Shown here: positions 23,671 through 34,199 of the stretch, piece by piece | Layout of the letters: every line of letters starts with the position of its first letter | Numbering within the stretch: the stretch's first letter is position 1 | Assembly: GCA_035578175.1 (NCBI GenBank) | Contig: JAQMRL010000005.1 | Coordinates: forward strand, 50,945,722 to 51,009,721 | DNA length: 64,000 nt | Source: Catonia carolina | Lineage: Eukaryota > Arthropoda > Insecta > Hemiptera > Achilidae | Reading direction: 5' to 3' | Translations under genes and position numbers: made by a program | Notes under the pieces: generated by a model | Seen by the model: the letters and a program-made list of their open reading frames with translations, nothing else | Database searches by the model: none | What the model was told of the DNA's origin: nothing

Positions 23671-23936
23671 CAGGAGGTCCTCAACTTACGAACATATTGC
23701 GTTCCGACCGAATGTTCGTAAGTTGAAACGTGAACCGGTAAATTAAGATGTAAATATGTACGAACCTATTATTTTGTACGATATGCATAAACCAGCTAAT
23801 TTAGGGCTATTGTCATCAAGAAACTGATTTAAGACTATATTTTTTGAAGTCGAACTGCCTCGGTAACTTTGTAAACCTGCTTCTTCATCCTTATCCTCTT
23901 CTTCGTCTTGTTCGTGTAATTCCATGAGGTCCTCAT
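23671..23936 (-). pseudogene. pogo/Tigger-type transposase C-terminus with terminal repeat
   Basis: On the minus strand the frame reads SNEDLMELHEQDEEED, resembling the acidic C-terminal NEDLxEL motif of pogo/Tigger transposases (D35E-type superfamily, cut-and-paste). It is followed after about 60 codons by a hairpin (CAACTTACGAAC with GTTCGTAAGTTG) and an end reading CAGGAGGTCCTCAACTTACG next to TA at 23669-23670. The 5' part, including the catalytic domain, is gone. The break at 23936 coincides with the cut end of Family E, so both were probably truncated in one rearrangement. Class is inferred from a short motif plus terminus. Confidence 0.5.
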
Positions 23937-23942
23937 TTGACA

Positions 23943-24349
23943 GTTAAAATTAATTTTTATTGTGTTCATAAAAAAAGAAATAGTTTTAACTCCAAAAATA
24001 TTCAAAATAGTTTTTTTTAGTTTATTTGAAGTCGCATCGACAGCTTGGTCATTAGCAACTGCTGTGGGTTTGGTACCTTAACGGTGGTTTTAACGTGTTA
24101 AAATTTCCAGATTCTAGCCAGTAATTGAACCCGGGACCTTTCCCTTTGTAAGCTTTGTAGTCACTACGCGACGGAGGCGGTTTTAAAATATATAAATTTA
24201 TTAATTTTTATTCTAAAGTTTTTGTGGAAACGTTCGGTTATTCGGACGTTGGCAGTTTATGCATAACTTACGGGCGTCCGGTAAACCGGATGTTATAACT
24301 ACGTTAAAGATATCGACGAGTTGTTTTCCGGACGTTGGTACTGAAAGGT
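23943..24349 (-). mobile_element. Family E piggyBac-type MITE, truncated
   Basis: It retains the right part: the embedded tRNA-like SINE (B box complement near 24127, TTGAACCCGGGACC), the TTCGGTTATTCGGACG and GTCCGGTAAACCGGATG subterminal motifs, and the terminus GTACTGAAAGG followed by TTAA (24350-24353). The other end is cut at about 23943. Confidence 0.72.
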
Positions 24350-24353
24350 TTAA

Positions 24354-25029
24354 GAAAGATATATTCTTTTTCGAAGAGTAAAAGAAACATGGAACAGATT
24401 TGGGTGGAAAATAAAAAATAGTTTTAGAACTTGTTACGCTGAGACAATTTGCGACATTTATTTCATAAGAGTAAATGATTCATTGAAAATAAATAAAAAG
24501 AAAAAAGTAAAACGCATAAATATGAATATTTAAACGTGGTAGTAACATATTTCTGAGAAATATATCGCGTTCATTCAGTGAAAGTTTAGTGTTTGTTGTT
24601 TTTTCTTGTATAAGGACACAGACTGCTGACTTAACTGGTAACCTAACCTTAAACAAGTATATTGTTTGGAATGTCTTGTGATATTATAATAGAATAGTTT
24701 TTTTTTACTTAGTTTTCCCAATTATTTCGTTATTCATTATGATAAGTCATATATTGCGTGTTATGAATGCAATAATTCATTTCTAACGTCTAAAATTTTT
24801 AGCGTGACAAAAGTTGAGTTACTTTTATTTACGCAATTATTACATTTTATTACATATATTATAACAGTAATAACAATAAAATAGCAAAAGTCTTATTTCT
24901 ATGTGAGATTGTCTTAAAAATGATTCAGAAATGTAGTAGTAGTTTAATGTTGCATCACTTCTTTAGAATTATGGAAAATATTTTGAGGTTTTTGTGGTTT
25001 ATTTAATTTTTTAAGGTTAATCCTGTATT
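24354..25029. other. No gene or recognised repeat
   Basis: AT-rich spacer between Family E and Family B. Confidence 0.4.
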
Positions 25030-25030
25030 G

Positions 25031-25424
25031 TTGCTGTTGTTTAGGTCATCATCCGAAAGGTTGTTTTGAACTTCTAAAGGCTTTTTTTAATAAAATGAGG
25101 AGTGAGGTGGTTTAAAATTGCCTTCCTTATTGAGTGGAACAGTATGCTTACCAGCACACCAGGCCCTCTGAAATGCATCTACTTTTCACCCTGAAAATGA
25201 CACCTCTCGATATTCACCACAGGGTTTGGCTGTATATTGAAATTCGTTACTCTAACTCTAATTCGTTACGCTAATGAGGAGATAACTAGCTAGTATATTT
25301 TACATTTCTACCTCTTCTGTTCTTAAATAGTTCAGTCATATAATTGGATGACCATGTGATGAACCAGAACTATTTTTTGTAACTAGCAAATAATTTAACA
25401 CTCCACTTGCCGTTCAAAGGCAAA
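25031..25424 (-). mobile_element. Family B, near full length
   Basis: Tail complement GTTGCTGTTGTTTAGGTCA to CTCCACTTGCCGTTCAAAGG. A local duplication (TTCGTTACTCTAACTCTAATT, then TTCGTTACGCTAAT) lies inside it at about 25246-25275. TGTATTG flanks are only a weak TSD candidate. Confidence 0.74.
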
Positions 25425-25534
25425 AATTTGTATTGCCCTTTATAATATTGTATTAAGTTTATCCTAATCAGTAAATCATATAATTGTACGCAAATTCCTT
25501 TTTGTTTTTTAAATTTTCTTCTATACATATTATT

Positions 25535-25665
25535 ACTTTCTCTTGCCTATATGAATATGTAGGAAGGAAAGTATTGTTTTCATTTCGATTTTTCGAAATA
25601 CAGTTTTCACCGGATCTACATGTTTTCAGACCCCTGAACCCAAAAAACATGTTTTTAGCGATTGG

Positions 25666-25717
<52 letters not shown>

Positions 25718-26206
25718 CGCGTGCGTGCGTGCTTGCGTGCGTGTGTGTGTGGGTGTGTGATCAGAATATCTCAAGAACGGAACATCGTTCTAACTTGAAA
25801 CTTAAGTTAGATACTTTTATTGGAACCGACACGAACAATTTCATCAAAATCGGTCAACGGGAAGTAGTAGTTTAATGGTGTCATTTTTCCCTTTTTTGCG
25901 ATTTTCTCAAAAACGGTTTCTACGATTTTTTTAAATCGCCTCATTTATTAAATTTTGTATGCTCTACAAGATAGGGTAGGCGCCATGTCTGCTGAAGTTC
26001 TTGGGAAGGCTGTTTTCTCGTTAAAAAAAAATTTTTTTTATTAAGATTGCGGCTTTAATATCCAATTTAGTGTGCACTTCTTGTGGTTTATTACTGCTAC
26101 AATATGCAATTTAGTGTGCACTTCTTGTGGTTTATTACTAATGTTAGGTTATATTGTTATTTATTTTAATTGGCTTGAGAAAGTTGTATAAGTGTTTCAC
26201 ACCAGA
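25535..26206 (+). mobile_element. Family A, internally deleted, long TG/CG tract
   Basis: 5' subterminal repeat ACTTTCTCTTGCC, then an alternating purine-pyrimidine tract from about 25669 to 25759 (TG)n(CG)n(TGCG)n(TG)n. The GGTCAACGGGAAGTAGTAGT block and the AGATAGGGTAGGCGCCATG block follow. The internal repeats are replaced by a 44-bp unit present twice (CAATTTAGTGTGCACTTC at 26063 and 26107) before the 3' end. Confidence 0.76.
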
Positions 26207-26242
26207 TTTTTTTACGTTCAATATTGGCCTCCGGGTAACTCT

Positions 26243-26882
26243 AATCTGTCAGCTGGTAAAAGGCGCTATGAAATGTTTTAATTAACACTAGCTGGGTGAA
26301 CGACTTTCTATTATTACCAGCTGACAGCTCATCGTGGACAAACACCACTGGACTTCCCTAGTCAAATTCAACTCAAGGTTACTGGCCCCGATGAAAAGCA
26401 CCGAGCAAATTGGGTGGATGTCAGTTAGTACACAGTATATAGTTCCCAATAAAACATTTTTGTTCTTCTTTTATGTTTATTAGATTTGTACATAGCCCAT
26501 AACATACAGGTGGTGTCAGATTATTTGCATTTAATCTGTTAGTTGCAGGGTTAAAATAAATAGTTCTGTTTCTTATCACATGGTCAGTGAATTAAATGAC
26601 TAGCCTAAATCATTTTAGAACAGAAGAGGTAGAGGTGTAAAAGACACTAATCAGAGTTATCTCCTCTGAAGGTAATGAATTTCATTATACAGCTATGGTA
26701 AATGAAGTGAAGGTGTCATTTGCGGAGTGGAAAATATGTGCTTTTCAGAGGGCCTGGTATGCTGATAAGCGTACTTTTCAACTCAGTGAGGAAGGCAGTA
26801 GTAAACTAACTCACTCCTCGCTTTACTTAGTAAAACCTCTAGAGGTTCAAACCAGCCTTTTGACTGACGACCTAAAAAAAAA
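26243..26882 (+). mobile_element. Family B, extended form (sense)
   Basis: The first ~255 bp (from CTGTCAGCTGGTAAAAGG to ATTAGATTTGTACATAGCCC) are not in ordinary Family B copies but match, inverted, 41270-41513. The remainder is a standard Family B ending GACGACCTAAAAAAA. Family B is thus found with the same 5' extension at two sites about 15 kb apart. The upstream repeat of the B 5' end that exists at 41514-41563 is lost here. Confidence 0.75.
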
Positions 26883-27009
26883 TATTTGTAAAATATTTCT
26901 AAATTCTTAAAGTTGTTCTTATGTTTAGTTTCTGAGTTCAGAAATAATTGCGAGTATGTTCGTAACAATTTAGCGGGGTTCTGTTTGATGCACAACATTA
27001 TTTTCATCA

Positions 27010-27348
27010 CTAATGTAGGCCTATGTACGTTGCAATCTGTTCAATTTAAGTACAATAAGCTACCCTGTGAGATGAGGATGATGTGTATGACGTGTAAATG
27101 AGGCATAGTGATGTACAGATTCAGGCCGGTGTATACAGAATCAGGGTTATAAACCCCCGATTCCTGAGGGGTTGTAGAAAATTGAACCCAAACCATCAAA
27201 ACACCGGTAACCATTATCTAGTATTCAAACTGTATAAAAATAACTACAGTTACTAGAATTTTGCACCACGGAACCTTCGTCTCCGAAAATCAGTTGTTTT
27301 GACAGGAGATTCGCGGCGATGATTTACCAGTAGACCAATTTGGTGGGG
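27010..27348 (-). mobile_element. Family C, near full length
   Basis: Complement of the C body and head: GTACGTTGCAATCTGTTCAA to CCGGTAACCATTATCTAGTA to ACGGAACCTTCGTCTCCG to TAGACCAATTTGG. A small insertion near 27130-27160 makes it longer than the 319-bp copies. Confidence 0.76.
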
Positions 27349-27726
27349 TAAGCTTCAACCCCATTGGTTGTTGAACGTAAACTTCTTTTTATTCTTTTAA
27401 GATATTTTTCAAAATTTCTCTTCAAGCTGTTTTTATAAAATTGTGTTATTTAAAAAATTTAATGGGCTTTTCCCAGTATAATGTTACAACGTTTGTTAAA
27501 ATTTTGTTGAAGGCTTCTTAATATTTTGGTAAAAACTTCTAGGTCTATTGTGTATACGCAAGGCCAGTAAATTGATGTGAACTGTATCTTTGCGACTCAA
27601 ACCTTTTGGAATTTTTAACTTTGATGTCGAAATTATTACCTAAAGATTATGAAAAAATTTTATGCATCAAATTAAAGACTGTTATAATTTTTGTAATTTA
27701 AAAATAATACATTTAGTGATAAAGTA
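27349..27726. other. No gene or recognised repeat
   Basis: AT-rich spacer. Confidence 0.35.
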
Positions 27727-28490
27727 TAATCCGCTTAATACGATTTTCATTGGTCCGATACAAAATAGCGTCTTAGGCGGAAAATCGTCTTGGCCAAGAA
27801 GCGGCCAAGATAATCTTAAGAGAGTGCTTTTTCAAGAAACTTTTATTGAAGGCAGGAAAGTTAATGTTTTACCATTCTGCGTTATGCGAAAAATATTTGT
27901 AACAGTATTAATATATAGGTTTACATTAATAAATGTAAAGATACATACCTTTTTTAAACTAAAATTTTATTTAAAAAAAAAAGCAATCAAATAACATTAC
28001 TAATACGTAGGCCTATGTACATAAATACTGTAACTAATAACGAAATTCCCATTACTTATTTTTAAAATAGTCATCAATTTTGAATGTGTATTAAGCAGAA
28101 ACATATACACGTGTTTTACTTAGTAATCAAGGGACTTCATTAAAACCGCGTTTTAAGCAGAAAATCGTTTTTGCCATGAGTGTATTAAACATATACTACT
28201 GTATATTAAATTTTCTATTGAAATCTACCTAGAATCAGTTCTTTACTTTTACGGGAAGGCTTTACTAAAGTAGGCCTATATAAAATTGTAGGTGTAAGTT
28301 GTAGAAAATTTCACATTTTCATGCGTACGTAAAATACAAAATTTGTTGGAAAGTTATATTTGTTTATCGTTTGTCCGAATTAACGAGGTTTTCAATCGAT
28401 TATACCGTATTTCGACTTTCTGCTTAATACGGTTAGGCTAGTTACCGGTTGAGTACTTTCTGCCCGTGGCGTGTTTATGCATTCTGCTTA
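27727..28490. repeat. Block with repeated TTAAGCAGAAAATCG-type motifs
   Basis: A motif close to TATTAAGCAGAAAATCG recurs on both strands: CGCTTAATACGATTTTC near 27738, CTTAGGCGGAAAATCG near 27771, TATTAAGCAGAAAC near 28090, TTTTAAGCAGAAAATCG near 28152, CGACTTTCTGCTTAATACGG near 28412, and CATTCTGCTTAAC near 28479. Motifs point outward at the ends and are subterminal in places, as in MITEs or transposons with clustered transposase-binding sites. No coding remnant and no exact terminal repeat was found. Possibly a pogo/Tigger-like non-autonomous element. Confidence 0.42.
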
Positions 28491-29471
28491 ACAATTACGT
28501 AATGCAATCTGCATAACCAGCATTTTGCAAGGCGCTCTGCAAATGTACCCTACTTTTAACATTCTCTATAATAGTAATGTATTACGTTCGTTAAGTTTAC
28601 TTGCACGTGATTTCACTCAATTTTTTAGTATATTTTTCTCGCGTGACAATTGTCACGTTTATATTCTTATTTCTTCACCGTTTGGTAATTTATATTTATA
28701 TTTTTAGACGTTGGAAATAAAACTCGTAATTATAATTTATGTATCTATTCACATATAAATAAAGTATTTTCAAAATGAGCTAAAAAAATGTACTTTCAAT
28801 GTCATATGCTGTAATGCGTAATTATTTAAGACTTTCGAAAGCCCTTTCATCAGAATGATGTTTTGAAGTCCATTCGATTCAAACATTAGAGGTTATGTAA
28901 ATGATAGGGAAACCGGGGTTAATTTATGTACTTTTTAACGCTCTTATTTTTAATATTTTTGTCTCTTAATTTACGGTTATAGGTTTTTGTCAAAACCTTT
29001 ACTAAGTTATCTTCAACTCACTGCGTATTGCCAAGTTTCTAAATGGTTATTTTCATGTGGTTACAATCAGTTTTTAAAGACAGTGTACACTGTATCAACC
29101 TACCTCCAACCTGGGGCAAGTTGAGACGCTTAAGGGGGGACATTGATTCAAGCTATTTAGGTTAAAGGAAATACACGTAGAGAATTTTTTATATACAAAT
29201 TATTGACAGAGGTAAATTAATATTAAAGCGAGACGGAAACTATAAAAGAATTAAGCCAATTTTTTGACTTTACTTCATGATTGAAAAAAAAACAAGGCGA
29301 GAAGAATGATTATCTAAAACTAAAAAAAAAGATTTCTTCTAGGTACACCAAACCTGCAGAACGAAATGCTTTATAAATACTATAAATTATTTAGGCCTAT
29401 ATTTCATCCACGCAGATGTGTTTTGTTTTGGCAACCGGGAGAGCTACTAGAAATGAAATTATCATCATTAT
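28491..29471. other. No gene or recognised repeat
   Basis: AT-rich. Two short phrases near 28915 (AAACCGGGGTTAAT) and 29110 (CTGGGGCAAGTTGAGACG) look transposon-like but form no definable element. Confidence 0.4.
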
Positions 29472-29605
29472 GTGTCAAGGATTAGGCTCAATGGCCTGTT
29501 TCGGCATCTATCTCTTTTTAGGTCTTCCCAAGCCTCGCTTCCTTCTAAGTTTATATTTCCGTGCTAGTAGAGGAAGTCTGTGTGCTGGCATGTGAAGTAA
29601 ATGGT
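29472..29605 (-). pseudogene. LINE 3' end (CCTAATCCTTGA type)
   Basis: The minus strand reads TGCCAGCACACAGACTTCCT, then GACCTAAAAAGAGATAGATGC, and AGCCTAATCCTTGACAC. This is the 3' terminus also found at 30470-30590 on the plus strand, where it is attached to reverse-transcriptase C-terminal coding sequence. Only the last ~130 bp remain. Confidence 0.6.
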
Positions 29606-29807
29606 TGGTTCATTTAATGAAATAACCTCTTTAAATTGGTTGCGGAAAATTAGCAATGGTGGCATTGATTGTTATAAACATTAATTGTAATGACCATTGG
29701 TACAGTCGTATCTCTTGCTCCTGATGATCTTTAGACTAAATTTCCGTTTAGATTTTAATCTAGAATTTTCTTCAATTTTGAATTATTATTTCCCTAGTAT
29801 AGGGCTA

Positions 29808-29948
29808 ATTTTATACCAAAGTCAATATCCTTTCTGACTTCTTTAAACCATTTATCCGACACCTTAGGTCTATTGTTTAGTGTCTTAAAAATTTCTTTTG
29901 TCAACCGGTTTTTCATCCATTTTATACAGATTTCCGTAAAGTTTTAGC
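29808..29948 (-). pseudogene. RTE-like LINE coding fragment
   Basis: The minus strand encodes IKWMKNRLTKEIFKTLNN followed by RPKVSDKWFKEVRKDIDFG, open for about 45 codons. The pattern (KNRLTKxIF, then WxxEVxKD) is that of the C-terminal region of RTE-like endonuclease/reverse transcriptase LINEs. Related fragments lie at 44180-44325 and 44530-44660. Too short and isolated to be functional. Confidence 0.5.
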
Positions 29949-30188
29949 CTTCTTTTACTACTTTTTAATATAATATTTTTTTTAATATAATACTATCTTC
30001 AGACCCATTATTTTGCGGAGGATCTTTCTCTCAAATTTTCTTGCTTCTCTTAGACTAGTTTTTCCGATCATTCTAAGGCAGACACTTGCGAATTTTGAAT
30101 TATAAATATATATTTTTTTATTATATGACAAAGATGACGTGAGTAAAAAACTGGCGAAATTCAGCGCTATATGCGGTTCTATTCGCAG

Positions 30189-30590
30189 TAGTCTATAATA
30201 AGAAAGAAAACGAGACAGGTCACCCAAATGAAATTTGATAGAGCAATGGCTGTACCACTAATAACATATAGGAGTGAAACGTGGGTGTCATTACAGAGGA
30301 ATGAATCTCGCATCCAGGCTTCTGAAATGAGATTTTTGCGGGGAGTTAAAGGTTGTACCCGGTTAGATAGAGTACGTAAAGAAGCTATACGCGCCGAGTT
30401 AAATGTTAAGTTACTGTGGGAAACGTTAAGAATATATAAGAGAAACTGGTCCATTGATTTACTTTGCATGCCAGCACACTGACTTTCTCTGTGAGAATGG
30501 AAATATAACCCTAGAAGGGAGTGAGGTTTGGGTAGACCTAAAAAGAGATGGATGCCGGAACAGGCCGTTAAGCCTAATCCTTGACAGATG
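30189..30590 (+). pseudogene. LINE reverse-transcriptase C-terminus and 3' end
   Basis: The frame from about 30228 reads MAVPLITYRSETWVSLQR, then RIQASEMRFLRGVKGCTRLD. This is the stretch after the RT fingers/palm typical of RTE/CR1-type LINE polyproteins (VPxLxYGSETW...RIQxxEMRFLRxVxGCTRLDR). It is open to 30480 and then continues as decayed sequence to the 3' end AGCCTAATCCTTGAC. The catalytic FADD region is missing, so this is a 5'-truncated dead copy. The host-gene alternative is unlikely given at least seven related pieces in the window. Confidence 0.66.
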
Positions 30591-31589
30591 ATATTGTTTT
30601 AAGATTTATATCATCGCCAGTCAAACCCGTGTATTTTATTTTTCGTTCATTCACTGCGAGTTCGATATACGCGTATCTTCCTTGTTTCATTCCAGTATAA
30701 ATCTCTTTCAAGATTATGTCATTTTATTAACGGATTATAAATTAACTAGCCTAAATAATAAAAAAAGATTAGTTATAATAATCATACTAATTACTGTCTT
30801 TGTAAAGATATGAATAAAACAATGTTATTTTTTGTAATATTATATTTATGCAATAATATTAAGCTATATTGTTAAAAAAAAAAACACAAGATTTGAAATG
30901 ATTGCTTATGTTTTATAGTTAATTTATGCGTTAAAATTACTTTTACTTTCCCTTCCTAAGGGGAATTTCATTAAAATTAACACATTACCACAACGCGTGA
31001 TCATCTGATGTTAAACAACAGTTTTAAACGTAAATCTGCTTTCGTATTATTAAAGAAAAATTTCGCAGCTCGTTATTTAAATAAATATTTTGTTTGTTTT
31101 CTTGTGTTTTGAATTACACAAAGGAGTAAAGTTTATGCAATTTTTTAGTTGGGTTTTTCTTCATTCATACGTTTTATGACAAAGAGGTGATATTAATTAT
31201 AACCTTTCCAATGTGTAAATATAGTAAATATTGTGGTAGACTTATAATATTGTCCTCTCCGTAATTATTTGTTGAAATAAACATATTTCGTAATTAGTGT
31301 TGTTAACAATTACATTTTTTATTGTTTTGTAATGTAATACTTTGTTTATTTACGCAATTTTTAAATACCCTCTTATTTTCTTCTTGTGGTTCTTATTAAG
31401 ATGCAATATTATATTGTAAGAATGATATTTTTAACGTATAATTTAAATTATATTTGATGCGTAAATGCTTTTATTGTAATTTATGATGTAGGTGAAATTT
31501 TGGATTTTTTTGTTGGTTGAATTGTATATTTTTGTAATTTTTGTTTTGGAAATTTTTTTAGAATTAGTTTTATTATTATAATATTCCGC
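30591..31589. other. No gene or recognised repeat
   Basis: AT-rich; nothing recognised. Confidence 0.4.
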
Positions 31590-31591
31590 TG

Positions 31592-32130
31592 TCTCGTACT
31601 GCTCAAAGACGCTATTTAGGCTCACAGTCGAACAGAAAACTTACGTGGAACGCACATGTTACACACACACGCCACAAACTCAAAACACGCTTCTATCAAC
31701 TGAAACGCTTACTCGATAGACGTTCTAAATTAAACATGTCACACAAATTAACAGTCTACAAGACAGTCTTAAGACCGATCTGGACATATGGAGTTTAACT
31801 TTAGGGATCTGCTAAACCTTCACACACGAAACGTAGCCTACACAGGCAATTCAAAACAAGATTCTACGAACGATAACGCAATCCCCCTTTTACATCACAA
31901 ACTCAATGTTGCGCAAAAACTTACAAATCCCATACGTAAATTATGTCGCGAAACAACTATACAAGAAGATGCATGGCAAATTTGAATTACATGACAACCC
32001 TCTCATACACTAGGGCGATACCGCGTACTCAGCACAGACGTTTAAAACGCCTCTGGATCTTCTTGGTCTTCTGTTGGACTGTGGTGATGACTGCACGCTC
32101 CTTCAAGTAAATAAAGTTTTGAAACATTAG
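31592..32130 (+). pseudogene. Jockey-type LINE, C-terminal RT region and 3' end
   Basis: From 31613 the frame reads YLGSQSNRKLTWNAHVTH, then LKRLLDRRSKLNMSHKLTVY and KTVLRPIWTYGV. This is the Jockey-clade segment YLGxxLDxxLTWxxHI...LYKxxLKPIWTYG, in which the thumb follows the RT domain. Stops interrupt right after IWTYGV (TAA, then TAG). Further 3' the decayed frame gives FELHDNPLIH, and the element ends near CAAGTAAATAAAGTTTTGAA, with an AATAAA signal. The fragment at 45388-46340 is the same family on the other strand. Dead, 5'-truncated. Confidence 0.72.
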
Positions 32131-32703
32131 CTTCACATTTGGAAATTGTTGTAATATTTATATAATAACAGATAATAGGTATATTTCAATTGGAAGTGTA
32201 AAAAAAAGTTTTATTATGGTCGCATCAACAATTTTAGTTTTTAGCGACTCCATTACCTACCTAACAAAACAAGTAACATAACAAAGAATTGCCCAACTGT
32301 TGTTACTTAACTAATAATAGCAACTTTTTACCAGCTGACTGACTGACTGGGCTGGCCCGAAGGCCGAAATTGGTTTTAAAAATTTATTTTTCTCTAGTGT
32401 GACATTTAGGAATTAATTTTAAAATAATAAATTTTAATAAGTTTCAAAAAAGAACTGTTGAGTAGTTAAGAAGTTCAAGGTCACTCGGACATATTACAAA
32501 ATATGTAAGATGCATAATTTGTCACTTAAAATTAAATATATCTGCATGTAAAATTTGTCTAAAATCTGGCGTAAGGTAAGGAAAGGGAACATAGGCCTGC
32601 AATACAGATTCTTTCATCGTATTAAACAGACTGTTGAGATTTTGTCTGATAGGCCTATTTATTTAAAAGCATTAGGACGCATACAAAATATTTTCTGCTT
32701 TAA
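32131..32703. other. No gene; short GC-rich hairpin near 32330-32370
   Basis: AT-rich, except CAGCTGACTGACTGACTGGG and GGGCTGGCCCGAAGGCC near 32333-32365, a small tandem and hairpin of unknown origin. Confidence 0.35.
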
Positions 32704-33236
32704 CCGTTTCAGTGCCGAAACAATATTTAAAAGTTTGATCTAAAGTGCCATTTAATTTGAATAAGGTTGTACAAAAAGTGCCAGTCATTGCTGACCAAAA
32801 TTTCAACGTTACAGAAAAATGAAATTTCCTGTTAAAATTAATTTTTATTGTGCTCTTAAAAAAACCGTTCCAACACTAAAAATATTCAAAATAGTTTTTT
32901 TAGTTTATTTAATTTCGCATTGACAGCTTGGTCATTAGCAACTACTATGGGTTTTGGTACCTTAACGTTGGTTTAAACGTGTTAAAATTTCTAGACCCTA
33001 GCGGGGAATCGAACCCGGGACCTTTCGCTTTGTAGGTTATCGCGCTAGTCACTACGCTACGGAGGCGGTTTCAATATGCATTATTCCATTAATTTTTGTT
33101 TAAAAGTTTTTTGGAAATGTTCGGTTATCCGGACGTTGGCACTTTATGCATAATTTATGAACGTCCGGTAAATCGGATGATATTTCTCCGTAAAATATAT
33201 TGACGTCCTCTTTTACGGACATTAGTACTGAAAGGG
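32704..33236 (-). mobile_element. Family E piggyBac-type MITE, complete, TTAA TSD
   Basis: Reference copy. TTAA flanks at 32700-32703 and 33237-33240. Termini CCGTTTCAGTGCC and GTACTGAAAGGG are inverted relative to each other, matching the CCCTTTxAGTGCC ends and TTAA target of piggyBac-like elements. Subterminal CGTCCGG/CCGGACG motifs cluster at one end (33120-33230). The centre holds a tRNA-like SINE on the minus strand (B box complement near 33007, GAATCGAACCCGGG; A box near 33045-33062). No transposase coding: it needs an autonomous partner. The same layout occurs at 62310-62873 and, truncated, at 23943-24349. Confidence 0.8.
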
Positions 33237-33376
33237 TTAATTTCTTATCATATTTGCGGAAATTCTTCAAAATTCAAAACCATTTCCTTTAAAAAGAAAA
33301 ACGTCATCTAATTAATGGAAAAAGAATAAGCCTAAATTTTATTTTTCAAGATAGTAATATCTTTCTTTATAGAGTA

Positions 33377-33536
33377 ATATAATTGAAGTCGCGTCAACAT
33401 TTTGGTCTTTAGCATCTAATGGAACTAGACGGTGGGTTTTAAATGGTTATAATTTCCAGGAATCAAACTCGGGTTCTGCAATTTTGTAGGCTAGAGCATA
33501 ACCACTACACCTCGTTGGCGACGTTACTTTTGTTTT
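33377..33536 (-). mobile_element. Family H tRNA-derived SINE (free copy)
   Basis: The minus strand has CGAGGTGTAGTGGTTATGCT (A-box region), CCCGAGTTTGATTCCTGG (B box), then TTAAAACCCACCGTCTAG and a tail TTGACGCGACTTCAATTATA. Layout and tail equal the SINE embedded in Family E, but the flanks are different, so this is an independent insertion. Confidence 0.66.
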
Positions 33537-34189
33537 GTTGGGTTCTCAACTAATTCCTAAAATACCTTGTGTTGTATTGATTGTATCGTCGAATAGTTCA
33601 ATTATGTAAAATTTCTTGGAACCGAGTAGTACAACTCTGAAATTTCCTAGTGATAGATTTACTTAAAACGTTTTTTTTATATTACATCATGTCCTAACCG
33701 TTTTCTCTCTGTTTTTTAAAGTAGGCTAATTTACTTAAAAACGACCTTTTTAAGATTATAACTTAATTCAATGTTGTTAATTAAAGCAACTCAGTGAAAT
33801 TCTTAATAAATTTGTTTGAAATATTTTTCGAAAGTTGTTTATCAATCTCCGCCCTCGTAGTTTTGCCAATTATAAACTACGTGGGCTTGCTAGCAAGTCT
33901 ACATTGAATTCATAGTAAGTGATTTTTATATGAAACTTGACGTAATTGGAACAACTTAACTTTTAAAGATAGGATTATCTTGTAAACGAAGATTAACTTA
34001 AGCCTACTTAAATTTTAACTATTTCAATAAAAATGAGGTTGATTTTTTATTGTTTTATTTTATTGACGAATGTACACTTTGCGTTATCAATAAAGAATGC
34101 AGATTACTCAATTTACTCATTTAGATTGCAATTACTCAATTTATTTTGTAGGAATAGTGGAGACTTTAACGGTGGTATAGAACAGTAGT
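33537..34189. other. No gene or recognised repeat
   Basis: AT-rich, with a small stem (CGTAGTTT with AAACTACG) near 33855-33883 of no clear meaning. Confidence 0.4.
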
Positions 34190-34199
34190 CCTATACTCT

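Noticed and set aside
28915..29160. Possible DNA transposon ends (ACCGGGGTTAAT; CTGGGGCAAGTTGAGACG)
   Set aside because: The two phrases are not inverted copies of each other and have no visible target duplication.
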